Shown here: positions 35,590-47,254 of the stretch, one piece after another
Layout of the letters: every line of letters starts with the position of its first letter
Position numbering within the stretch: the stretch's first letter is position 1
Position numbers and translations under genes: made by a program
From: Rhizophagus irregularis
Taxonomy: Eukaryota; Glomeromycota; Glomeromycetes; Glomerales; Glomeraceae
Length of the DNA: 64,000 nucleotides
Direction of reading: 5' to 3'
Assembly (NCBI RefSeq): GCF_026210795.1
Contig: NC_089456.1
Span: forward strand, 2,978,501-3,042,500
Notes under the pieces: generated by a model
What the model was told of the DNA's origin: nothing
Seen by the model: only the letters and a program-made list of their open reading frames with translations
Databases searched by the model: none

Positions 35590-37790
35590 ATGAATTTCAA
35601 AAAATTTAAAAGTAGTATTATGTTTAAAGCATTTCTCAATGAAAATGGGAGAACTAAAATAACAGTTAAAATAGATGACCCTCCATCACAAGTATTAGTC
35701 GATTTAAACGTCAATGATAATTTATCAAATATTCGTGAAGAACTTAGAATAAATGATATGATTGAAATGAATGACGCATTGTCATTTGCAAAGAAAGAAC
35801 CCGATGGGCTTAGTGAAATAGGTGTAGATGAGAAGAGTATAAATTTGGATGTTATTTTAGATGGTAACGTTTTGCATTTAATAAAAAGTTCCAAATGTAA
35901 TTGGAAATTTTTGAATGTTAAATTTCATCTAGAATATGGACTTTCTATAACTCCTAATGGAATTAAGAAAGCTAAGAAAAAAGCATTCACAATAAAAGAT
36001 TGGAAGGATTGTAAAATGACTAAAATTGGTGCTAAAGGATGTCAAAAAGGAACATTTGAATATAATTCAAATGAATATTGGGGGATGAAATCAAATTTAT
36101 TATTTAGTGGGAATATTAATGTAAGGGATTTAGTAAATTTAGGAGTATCAGTCGGAAAATCGCAAAATAATAACGTTAATGTTGAAATGAATTCAACTTA
36201 CAGTTATAGAGAGTTTGGCAAAGTATCTTTAGAATTTAGCAAATGTTTAGTACCAACTTCTGATTTCATTAATATAGTAGAGAAAGCTATAGAATCCGGA
36301 GATCCAAATGAACTTAAGCAAATCATTGAGGAATATGGCCAATTCATTCCGGATGAAGTTATTTTAGGTGGAAGATTTTATTTTGAAGGGACACATACTT
36401 CAAAGAAATTAACTGAAGAAAATGATTATGAAAGCGTTGTTAAAGTAGGTATTCAGCAGGCTTTAGACATTGGAGTAGGAAATAGATCTGAAAATTCAAA
36501 AGGAAATACTAATTCTTGTAAACGTGAATGTACGAAATTAATTGGAGGAGAACAACCTGATAGTCTTGAAGAATTTGATGAAACTGCTTGGGTTAGATCT
36601 TTAAAGGATTTTAGAAATTGGGATTGTATAGAATACAAAAATCCTATTAGCATATTTCAAATTTTACCTAATGATTCACGTGATTTACATGGAAGAATTT
36701 TTTCATTGATTGGAAAAAAGATTCATTATTCAAGGATTGAAGATTTTACGTATAATTTGGAAGAATTTGAAAAACCAAAAGTACTTAAATTAGATATACC
36801 ACCAAAAATTTCAAAAATTGTTCAAAATAAAAAGACTGATTGTAATATCTTTGCAACAGTCTTAGATACAGACGAAAATGATGATTTTTTTAATTATCAA
36901 ATTTTTCATCCACCAAAAGGAAATCCAAGTCTTATTATCCATTGTATACAAAACAAACTTAGAAAACGTGAGTGTAAATTAAAAATCGGATGGATGATTG
37001 TTGGTTATCATACAGATTTTAACTCTATTTTTACAGATTCAAATATTCAATTGAAAGTTCTAGAAAGTGATTTTAATGCATCGAAGCAATCTATGGATGA
37101 TAAAAAATTCTTAGAATTTGAATATAATTCATTAATAGAAAAAATTCCTTGTTTAGGAATTCCTGTACTTAGTAAATTAGATTCCTCAAATGAATCTATT
37201 GTCATCGGACATCATTTCTTCAATGTTAAAGAAAATAATAAAATTGGTTCATACACATTTTCTTATTGTTTTAAACATAATCATTATGTCAATTTACCTG
37301 ATTTTACTTTTTATACGCTTATTATATCAAAATACTCTAATCCCGATGATTATGGAATGTCATCTTTTACTAAAAACAATTTTAAGGGAAAAATACCGTC
37401 TTTTAGTAGCAATAGTTTTAAGGCCAAAATGAACAAAATGATCAAATCGAAGTCTAGTAAATCCGATTCTTTAAGACAAATGAAATTAAAATATGTTAGT
37501 TTACATACTTCAGGGGAAAATAATTGTGGTCCAATTTTTTTGAAACAAAAATCTAAGAAAATTAAAAGATATACTATAAAAATTAGTTGCGGACAAGCCT
37601 CTTCTTGTATTTGTAAAAATAGCACATTAAAAAAATCAAAAACGAACCTAGAATATGCATTCTTTACTCCAAAAGAAGGTAATTGTTTCTATTCAATTAT
37701 TCAATTTATTTCATTCATTAATTATTTCTACTGATTATGACATGTTTTAAAAAAACACCACCAGAAAATAAAGACGAAACAGAAGCATGA
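35590..37790 (+). CDS. A2: type A MACPF-like protein (about 704 aa)
   Basis: Two exons are inferred: 35590-37678 and 37765-37790, giving 2,115 nt in frame and a short last exon ending KDETEA. Layout as A1: N-terminal part with NVNDNLSNIREELR; EYGLSITPNGIKKAKKKAF; MACPF-like signature YGQFIPDEVILGG at 249-261; LIGGEQPDSLEEFDETAW and PISIFQIL; then CNIFATVLD, PSLIIHCIQ and IVIGHHFF. It carries a Lys/Ser-rich insert near residue 610-635 (KMNKMIKSKSSKSDS) absent from A1 and A3, and a Cys cluster near the end (CGQASSCICK) shared with A3. It faces G2 tail to tail with a 425-bp spacer. Product is probably cytosolic until triggered; function is inferred from motif only. Confidence 0.85.
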
Positions 37791-38215
37791 ATTACAAAGA
37801 GAATGTGCATATTGTAGAATAAATATTCCAACGAAGAAGTAGGAATCTTCAACATATAGAGGAAGTAACGCCATGACGCAACGAAGGCCACCATATAGGC
37901 GGTAATCCTTACAATTATATTACTATAAAAATTAATTTTTTTTTTAGAATTATATAAGATTATATGTTTATTATATTTAAATGACTTATATTATAAAATG
38001 CTATATTAAATAGACGAATCATTTGAAAACTAAAATCTTCCTTATAAATAGTTACAATAAATACCATTTTACAGATAATTTGATATACTAGATAAAACAT
38101 TTGGAATCGAAATGACTATTTTATAGGACGTTACTCTGTTAATTCAGAAATTAAAAATTTGAATAAAAGTACATGTATGATAAATAAATTGACTTTACGC
38201 CATTTAATAAATTAT
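37791..38215. other. Convergent spacer between A2 and G2
   Basis: These 425 bp of AT-rich sequence separate the two stop codons and must hold both 3' UTRs and polyadenylation signals. AATAAA-like words occur on both strands (for example near 37819 and 38160). No further coding exon was recognised. Confidence 0.5.
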
Positions 38216-41200
38216 TCACTCATCTTTTTCTTGAATTATTTTACTTATATCAATTAATTTACTTATATTAAGACGTTTGCTCAAATTAAGCTGTTTACTT
38301 ATATTAAGTTGTTTATTATATTGTTGTAAATACTTGTTAGGTTCATTATTGCTAACTATTATTGAGTATGAAATTTTTAAAATATTAGTTTCGGTTCGTT
38401 TAAAACAAATAAGATTAAATTAATATTAGCAGAAAAATTAATTACCTTTTGAAAAAATAACTTGAATATCATCATCTAAAATAGTTTCTTGAATGATATT
38501 TTGAATATCATCAAATTTGTCAATTTCATTTTCGTTCAAATTTTCTTTAGTTAAATTATGTCCAATTGAACCTAAAGAGCATTTTTCTTCTTCGTAATCA
38601 ATCTTTAAATTTTTGTAATCCGTGTACAATATACAAATATTTAAATCTATATTAACATTTGCCTCAGAATTTATAGGCTGATTTATACTTGATTCATTAT
38701 CAATTATTTGTAAATTAATAGAATTATACACCCAATCAACTAATTTAACGGGATTTTTAAGCTCATAATTTGTCGAAGGACAATGTGCATTAATAAGAAT
38801 TGTGTATCCTCGAGATAATGGGACAGGAGTTTTAACGTTATAAATTTGTTTGCCAGATTGCAAAGTAATAGTTTTTTTAATACATTCCATTTGAAATTCT
38901 CGATTACTTGGACTAAAAACCGACAATTTTGTAGGATTTCCTATTATCATCCACCATATATAACATTCCGTTATATTAACATTTGTTTCCGTTAATTTGT
39001 TTATAATTGCAGTAAATCCATTAAGATCGTATAATTCAAAATTAACAATAAAATCATCTAATTTTGAATTAACCTTCGAAATAATTGATCCAAATACTTC
39101 ATAATTTTCATCCTCCAATGATGTCCCTATATCTATTCTCTTATAATGTTTAATATTATTATTATCTAAATCTTTCAACTTATTAATTCCGGTCATTACA
39201 ACTTTTCGATTATTATTATTATTATTGAGAATAATGTCAATTTTCCTCTTTTGTTCCGATTCAAGAATATCGTACAATGAAATTATTTCGTCCAATTCAA
39301 TAACTTCTAACTTGTCATTTGTATTATTAATCCAATTATTTAAATCATTTTCTTCCATAATATCTCCTTTTTGTGTTAAGAAATATGAAATATCTAAAAC
39401 CTTCATATACGATAATAAAGATCCAGGTATCGGTAATTTTAAATTGATCTTTTCGAAATTACCAAAAAAAGAGGTAGTTGCGATATTTTTAAGAGATTTT
39501 CCTAAAGTAATTTTTAAATGGAAACAAATGCCCATATTCGTCGAATACATTTTGTAAAGCATTAGATGGTTTCATATTATTAAGTGCTTTTTCTATAGCA
39601 TTATTAAATTCTTCAGAAGGTTTTATATAATTCCTGTTTATAAGAATTTCATATCTTTCATGTTTGACTATTAAATGAATACTATCCTTATCACTAAGAT
39701 CATTATCAGATTTAATGAATGGAAACGATCTAATATTTTTAGTTGAAAATATATTATTTATTAATAAATTCTCCTCTAATTGAGTTGTCGGATTCGTCAT
39801 CTCGAAATAAGACTTATTACTCAAATTTACTTTAGGAGCTTCAATAAAATTAATGGCAGCTTTCTTACTATATCCTATAATGTGCGATTCATTAATCGTC
39901 AGACCTTTAAGTAAATGAAAATCGTTGATCCATGTTATTAAATTAACATAATTAAAATATGCTTTTTTCGTGCTTATAAGACCTTCATCTATTACTGCAG
40001 CCTCTGCATTATTAGCGATTTCGACTTTAGTAGTTTCGTATTCACGCATAATCCATTCTTCTAATTTTAATTTCTCTTCATAATTAGCAATTCCCGGTTG
40101 TTTCTCTATTAAAGTTTCAAAATCATCATCTGATAATGTGCGGAGATTATTATAAGAAATAATATCCAACATATTATCCTGATATAAATTATTCATCCAG
40201 TTAAATAGTTCTTTAGGGGATTTTATCTCTTCCCCATTTGATGTTTCTAATCGTGGTAAAAAATGACCGTCAAAAGGATCATTACTAAATGGAATTTCTT
40301 CGTTATTTTTAGCTGAATTGTACGCCCAGATCAAATAAAACTTGAAAATATTAATTTGTTTTGAAGGAGTTAAAGTAAAATTCTTAACAAATAACTGCCC
40401 GCCAGCTAAAAACTTATTTGCAAGAATATGACCATACAACTCATGAAATTTTTCTTTATCACCCGCAAATTGTGAAACAGAATCCAATAAGTTAGCCTCA
40501 TAAGTGATTTCAGCAACCGGAAAATTAATACACATATCCAGTTGTTTTAAAGCATCATTAAGATAATTATTATCATTATTTAAACAGAGCAAATTTTTAG
40601 GAGAATCAGGATCATTTATATTAATATAAACAACAGGGTCTCCTTTATATAAACTTATATCCAAATCGCCATCATAAGCTAAAACAGCTTGTTTACTTGG
40701 TTGTATCCTATACCCATCCAAGAATAATCCATGGTTCAACTTCCACTGTTGTATTATTTGTTTCTTAGTTTCTATTTTACATATAGTTAGTATATTTTTG
40801 GAAAATATTCTTAAAAACTAAAAAAAGTTAAACGAATAACTTACCAACTTCCTTCCCCTCAAATTCATTATAATCATTGTCTAACTTTTTATACCATTCC
40901 ATAGCTTTTTCAGGATCCTTTTTTGTACCAACGCCATCTTCATAACAAATAGCAACATTACACTGAGCAATTTTATTATTCATATTAGCAGCTTTCAAAT
41001 ACAATTTAAATGCTTTCGTTTTATCAATAGAGGTTCCAATACCTTTTAAATAACAATAACCCAACATATTTATACTGTAAGAACATTCATTATTAGCGCT
41101 TAAACTATAATAGTGGAAAGCTTTATTATAATCAATATTGACAGAAACACCAAATTGGTAGAAATTTCCAACATAATATTGTGCGATTGCATGACCACTA

Positions 41201-43378
41201 TCTGCCGCTTTCTGATACCAATACATAGCTGTTGATTCACTCTTTACAGTACCGATACCCTTTTCATAACAAATTCCTAAAGCAAATTTTCCTGCCACAC
41301 TATCTTTTTTAACACTTCTTTCATAGCAACCAAACGCCAATTTTTTATTAATTTTAGTTCCAAATCCAAATTCATAACAAATTCCTAAATAATAGTAAGA
41401 TATAGCTTGATGATCCAGTGATGCTTTATAAAAATAAACAAATGCTTTATCTATATTTAGCGATGTACCAATTCCTGAAAAGTATAAATATCCTAAAAAA
41501 TATCCGTAACTTGGATCTGCTTTGTTATTGTCATATAACCATTTATAAATTCCTTCAATTGTGATATCGTGTAATGACAAGTAATCATCAATAATTGAAC
41601 GTCGTTGACCACGAGCCTTTCCTTCATTTGTTATCTTAATAAATAAATCTACTAACCCTGATACGATAGTACTAGCTATTTTTGAGTCATCTTTCGAATC
41701 ATGTTTAACATTTTTTAAATTTTCTGCTTTTTGGTATAATTCAGTTGCCATTTGTTTATTGATGCTAGTTCCAATTCCATTTTCATAACAATATCCTAAC
41801 ATATTTATTCCATTTGAATTTCCCAAAACTGCCGTCTTCTGATATAATTCGAATGCCTTTTGTTTATTGATCCTAGTTTCGATTCCGTGATGATAAAAGC
41901 ATCCGAGTAAAAAAATATAATTTGATCTATCCTGATTATTTAAAAGCCAATTATAGATTTCTTGTATTTTGTTCTTATTAGTAAAATCAAGAATATGTTG
42001 CTTTATTGCACTTTCTTCTTTTCCTTTATTTGGCTTCTTAAAAATACTATCAACTAATTCATCAATCACAATGCTTAAATCATTTTTAGGTTTTTCAATT
42101 AAATCACTTATATCAGCTATTCTTGCATCTAAACATTCAGAAAAATATATTTCCACACTAAATCGTTGATATCTATCTTTTTGAATTTGAAGATCAGTTG
42201 ATGAAATCATTAACTGTCTTAATTGTAAAACAACCTGATCTATGGTTGGCCTATTGTCTGGTTCATCATCCCAACAAACTAAAAAACGAAATTAAGGATC
42301 GATTTAAATTAAAATATTTTAAATATCGTAAATCAAATTATCGAACTAAAAATTATAATTACTTGTATATATCTTAACATAATCATCAGGGGTATTTGGA
42401 ACAACTTTCTCTCTAAGTCCTTGTAAAATTCTCATAGCCAAAGCAACATCATAAATTTCAGGATAAAAAGGAAGTCGAGCACTTGATATTACCCATAACA
42501 ATATACCAACGCTGTAAACGTCACTCTTTTCATTTAATGAATATTTACGATATTTTATACGAGAATCAAATAACTTTGGATCTACGTAGGGAATTACCCC
42601 AAAAAGCATATTAGTAGAATCTGAATCTTTAACCCTTTTTGATAATCCAAAATCAATCAATTTGATTTTATTTAGATGCATCGATATATTAGAGGGTTGC
42701 TATTATGAAAGGTTTAATTAATATATAATATATAAAGCAATATTTTAATATTAAAATTACAAATTACCAGATCTCCATGAATAATGCCTTTATCATGTAA
42801 ACAAGATACAGCACTAGCTAACTGGTATGCCAAATTATATTTGTCATTCCAGTTAAGTTTATCATAATTGTTTTTCAAATAGTTTAGAAGTGTTCCCCCA
42901 CCAGCGTACTCCATTACTATCGCATAACGATTTTCTAACAAATAAAAGGAATAAACTTATCAGTTTTGTAGAATTAAATTTAGATATTTTATCGTATTTC
43001 GCCTACCATTTTTATCATCTCCAGTTTTTGTGATTCCATAAAATTTAATAATATTTTCGTGGAAATCTACTGCTCGTAGAAATTTAATCTGAATATTAAA
43101 TAGAATATAAGTAATAATATAAATATAAGTATTGAAATGCATATTATTTAGTAAATTACCTCACTAACTAATTGTTTTACATTGAAGCCAAGTTCAAAAA
43201 AATCTTTCAATGCAAAACAACGATCGGTATTTTTCCAATATGCACGGTATACTTTTGAGAATCCTCCACTTCCAATTTCTTGAATATCGTGAAAATCTTT
43301 GTATTCATAATAATTAATATGTTCTTTATAAATAGCTTCTTCAATCCAAGTAACCCATTCGTTAGGTTGATTATCCAT
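38216..43378 (-). CDS. G2: kinase-Sel1-double MACPF protein with one frameshift
   Basis: Seven exons by splice signals: 43378-43160, 43088-43007, 42934-42768, 42699-42363, 42278-40845, 40771-38446, 38355-38216. The total is 4,705 nt, one base too many for a single frame; the discrepancy is a T5 run (A5 on the coding strand) at 39511-39515, inside the second MACPF-like signature. Apart from that, about 1,567 codons read through. Order: TKL-like kinase (P-loop GSGGFSKV 36-43, K58, HGD at 153-155 instead of HRD, N160, DFG 172-174), about eight Sel1-like repeats, type B region with YGHILANKFLAGG, the shared C-terminal domain (YEVFGSIIS), and a short tail repeating L-N-I-S-K. HGD suggests a non-RD kinase. 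The frameshift may be real pseudogenisation or a homopolymer sequencing error. Confidence 0.75.
39511..39515 (-). other. Single-base frameshift site in G2
   Basis: Frame changes here within a homopolymer, directly between EYGHLFP and ITLGKSL of the second signature. The upstream frame stops at 39489 after a few unrelated residues, and the downstream frame continues cleanly to the last splice donor. Confidence 0.8.
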
Positions 43379-44750
43379 TTCGGCGTTTTTTTAGAATGAT
43401 AAGACATGCTACAAAGAAAAAAAAAATTATTTATAATATATTTTTAATGTTACATTACACAAATTATGATTCGGTCCGGAGAGTTGTTAAATTTATTCCG
43501 ACGATCATTTTACTGGATTACGCCAAAAGTTAAACTTGTACTACGAAATATCATACAAAAAACATTCAAATAATTTTTTTTTCGAACCCTCTTTATTATA
43601 AACAAAATATTTTAAATTAATTATAATTGTGATAATTGCTTGCTAAATATCGAAATTGAGATATTCGTTAAGCAATTGATGAGCCAGGAGTCTAGGACCC
43701 CGAGCAATACATATATAGGTAATAAGAAAGGTCAAAAATTTTATAATAGCTCTACGCAAAGTTTCTATTAAGACTGTAAATAAGCAAACTCAACATGTGG
43801 TTTCACAAATTGTCAATTTACAACAACGTTTTATTTTTCAATAATATCATCCTAACTAAAATATCCATCATAGTAATTTTTTCATCCTCTATTAACTTTT
43901 GCATATTACAATAAATTAAAATTTTTGTTTCTAAAGTAAGCAATTGTAACATATAACTTTATAATAATTCTGCGAGAATAAGCAAATGAAAAATGTAACA
44001 GCAAAAAAAATACCATTAATTTTACGGCCATCTTGATCCACGAGTTTCCGATCCTAAAGGACGAAAAGAAAAAATTTTTTAAAAAATAAAATATTAGTAA
44101 TTATCGAAAAAAAAAAAAAAATTTAAAAAAAAAATTTATATAAGCAAATAATATTGTTACTTATATATCCTGATGAGCTCGTTTAGATAAATATAATTAT
44201 CCTTTGAATTCAATTTTAGAATAGAAACGCTTTAATTAGTTTTTATTGATTTCTTATTCTTTAAATAGATTTAAATCAAAATTACACAAAATAGCTTAAG
44301 ATCAATTAAAAATCTTTGACGTCAAAATTTCTATCGTGAAAATCTTAAATTATTTAATTCAGTTTCTCGCATCTAATATCATTATTAAACCTTGGTATCT
44401 ACGGATCATAAAGAATCATTAGAATTTTCATTATTGATTAGTTTTATTATATACAATGTGCTTTCCTTGTTCCCTTCATGACTTCGTTACATTTTAATTT
44501 TTTTTAAAAGAAAATCATTAACTAAATCATATAATGAATTATTACTATATACAGTATATTTATTATAAAGAATGTTATTTTTGCAAAGCAGCAAATAAAA
44601 ATATAAAAATAATTTTTTCCTTTAACTTTTTACTACAATAAAACCAATTTTAACGTTCAAATTTAACAAACTAGAAGATACTGTATACTAACAACAGATA
44701 CAATAACATAATCAATTATATAATTAATAAAATACATGTACATAATAATG
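43379..44750. other. Intergenic region between G2 and the GATA factor
   Basis: About 1.37 kb. The right side holds the 3' UTR of the GATA gene; the left side holds the G2 promoter (minus strand). A-rich runs are prominent at 44107-44136. There is a small GC-richer patch near 44028-44062. No coding sequence is supported. Confidence 0.5.
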
Positions 44751-45963
44751 TTAATAAGGAGATTGAGGAGTTACAATACGATTATAACCATTTTGTTTAA
44801 AGAAAAGACCACAACGATTACATAATAATTTTCCTTCAGGTTCTCTCCAACAAGGAGTTTCTCTTGCACCACAATTTTGACATTTTGGTTGATTAGAACC
44901 AGTCCTACCAAGTTTTACTAATCGAATTTCACCATTTGTATCAATTTCGATAGGACGATTACGTCCTTTAACCTTGAGACTTAAGAAAGGAAGGAATGAA
45001 ATTAATTAAAAAATGTAACAAATAAAAAAAAATAAAAAATAAAAATGATATTTACTATAATCCACAAGCGTTACAAAGTAAAGATTCGCCTCGAGGATCT
45101 CTTCTCCAAGCAGGGGTTTCTCTTGTACCACAATTCGAACAACGATAATTTTCACCCGATCTGGTCGTAGGATGATAATCAGTAGAAGAATTTAAAGTAG
45201 TTTTTGATTTTCTACGACGTCTCCTTTTAGTTTGAGTTGTACATTCATTACACTCAGAATCACCTGAAGTGAGATTGGTAGGTGAAACAGGAGCTACTTG
45301 CTGTTGCTGATTAATGTAAACAGACGAAGGAGGAACGCAAGTTGAATAAATGGCATTATTTGGTAAAGAAAAATAATATTGAACAGGAAAAGGTAAAGGT
45401 CCTGATGTAACAGGATAAGGTAAATTGGTATGATGAGGAGGGGTAGTAGTGTATCGACATTGTAAACAAAATGGATTTGTACATATAGTTGAATCCCTAT
45501 CACGAGAAATTTCTGATGGCGAAACTATGGATAACATTGTTGATGGATGAAAATTTTGTCCATGAATTGGTTTTGGATTTGATTGATAGATTGAATTAGG
45601 TTCGTTATAATGAACATTATTATCATTAAGAGTGACGGAACCATTAATCTTATGATACATAAAATTTTCGTTATCTGGTATCGCACCGGTTTCACATTGT
45701 GAAGTATAATCATTTTCCAATTTTTGCAACCTAACAGGAGAAGGTTTTTGAATGATATTACAAATATTATGAAGAGATAAATGATTGTCGGAAGTAGGTA
45801 CGGACTTTTTATCATCTTCGTTAAAAGTGCTAAAAGTGCTAGAAGTGCTGGAAGTGCTGGAAATACTAGAATTGTTGGATTCAGTCTCATCATTCTCTTG
45901 AGTTGAAGAAAAGGTTCTAGGAGAAGATGGCTCTGGAAACTTTGATTCGGCAGTTGTCGACAT
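44751..45963 (-). CDS. GATA-type transcription factor with two zinc fingers (378 aa)
   Basis: Two exons, 45963-45056 and 44979-44751, give 1,137 nt in frame. The N-terminal 230 residues are Ser/Thr/Pro/Asn-rich and disordered (SSISSTSSTSSTFSTF, then Pro/Tyr-rich), followed by a basic cluster RRRRRK that may be a nuclear signal. Finger 1 (about residues 278-303) reads CSNCGTRETPAWRRDPRGES then LLCNACGL, that is C-x2-C-x18-C-x2-C. Finger 2 (about 340-363) reads CQNCGARETPCWREPEGK then LLCNRCG, C-x2-C-x16-C-x2-C. The intron cuts just after the first finger's CGL. Two close fingers near the C-terminus recall fungal iron and nitrogen GATA regulators, but no Cys-rich linker like that of SRE/URBS1 proteins is present, so I give no symbol. 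It is probably unrelated to the MACPF genes around it. Confidence 0.9.
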
Positions 45964-46152
45964 GATTTTTATATTTTAATAAAGCGATAAATCCGCTTTT
46001 AATATTACAATATTATTTTTTTTTTAAAAAAAAAAATAAAAATATGGAAAATAATAAAAAAAAAAATGCGAAAAAAAGTAAATATTAGTAATAAATAAAA
46101 TATTGATAATTATTAATAATTCAGAGATTAATTTTTTTTATCATTGAAAAAC

Positions 46153-46274
46153 TGATAAGACACAAGAAAACGAACAATGATAATGATAATGATAATGATA
46201 AAAATAAAAAATAATGATCGCTTTTAAAAAAAAAAAAGTTAATTATTTATTTTTTTTCCGAAGGACTGATAAGA
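46153..46274. promoter_or_regulatory. Cluster of GATA motifs upstream of the GATA factor gene
   Basis: TGATAAG occurs at 46153-46159 and again near 46267-46273, and ATGATA is repeated four times at 46177-46200. All lie 190-310 bp upstream of the GATA gene start codon. TGATAA is the classic binding word for GATA fingers, so autoregulation is possible. In AT-rich DNA a (ATGATA)n microsatellite can also arise by slippage. Confidence 0.45.
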
Positions 46275-46401
46275 AAAATAAAACTGATCGTTTGATGATG
46301 CTTTAAAGTGATCAAAATATATTAAATAATAACGAAAAGATAATCACCTGTTTATTTAAAATGATTTTTTAAAAATGATTTTTTAAGAAATTTCTTTATT
46401 C

Positions 46402-46470
46402 TTATTTTATTTATTTTTTTTTTATTTTATTTTTCTTAAAAAGAAAAAATAAAATAAAAAAATAAAATAA
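46402..46470. repeat. Imperfect AT inverted repeat
   Basis: A T-rich arm ending TTATTTTATTTTTCTT is followed after two or three bases by AAGAAAAAATAAAATAA, giving a long imperfect hairpin of A/T only. It sits about 440-510 bp upstream of the GATA gene. It may be a cruciform-prone spacer; no gene is associated. Confidence 0.5.
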
Positions 46471-47254
46471 TTGAAGGAGGTGAGAGTTTTATTAATAAAT
46501 ATTATAATTAAAAAAAAAAGGCTGAAGAGGTACAACATCAAAGTTTAAGTTTACTGATTATTGATTTTTTGATTTTTACAATCATTGGATCAATTGAATC
46601 AATCACTTTCAAAATCGTTAAATCGTTGCAATGACGAAATATCATTTAACGTGATATGAATTCATACATATAATATAATGGCATTATCACGTTATTCATT
46701 TTATCAAGCACGAATAAATTTGTTATTTACGCAAAAATCAAAAATTAGATCGAGAGTAAAATGTCAAGTTAAACATCAACTATATAAACGGTAAATAGTT
46801 AAGAATCGCGTGTTAAATATTTCTTAGTTAATAAAACCAACAAAATAATTTACGCGTATTATCAGTCTTAGACATTAGAATTTTCTTAGAAATCTCTCAA
46901 CTTTCAAGAATAAAATTATTCTTTTTACAAAACGAAGGAAAAATTTAATGAATATCATGTGACTCCTGCGCCACATTTCTTTTTCATCACGGTGGAAATC
47001 CCGTTTATATTTTAAATTCATAATAAATTATTTTATTTATTTATTTATTTACAAATAAAATTTTGTGTAATATAAATATAGTAATAAACAATAAATTTTG
47101 CTAATACACCTATTATTCTTAACACGGAAAACGTTCAAACATATACACAGGCAACCTCAATTTCCAATCCTTCGATATATCGGAGTTTGGATTACAACCT
47201 CAATTTTCAATAAACTTGAACCTTCGACAATAATAAATTTATTTTCGATTTGTG
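46471..47254. other. Intergenic region between the GATA gene promoter and A3
   Basis: About 780 bp, AT-rich, containing the A3 3' UTR (minus strand) at its right end. The short plus-strand frame at 47098-47316 overlaps the A3 terminal exon and has no recognisable content. Nothing else is supported. Confidence 0.5.

Noticed and set aside
35565..35894. Minus-strand open frame of 109 codons over the A2 start
   Set aside because: It is the antisense shadow of the well-supported A2 coding sequence and shows only Ser/Leu/Ile-rich composition.
38216..43378. Treating G2 as two or three separate genes (kinase, Sel1, MACPF)
   Set aside because: Splice sites between the parts preserve phase exactly as in G1 (the Sel1 exon ends GTTG|GTAAG in both), and no promoter-sized gaps separate the parts.
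45294..45893. Minus-strand open frames within the GATA gene (45294-45503, 45525-45893)
   Set aside because: They are alternative frames of the same strand inside the GATA factor exon, with no recognisable content.
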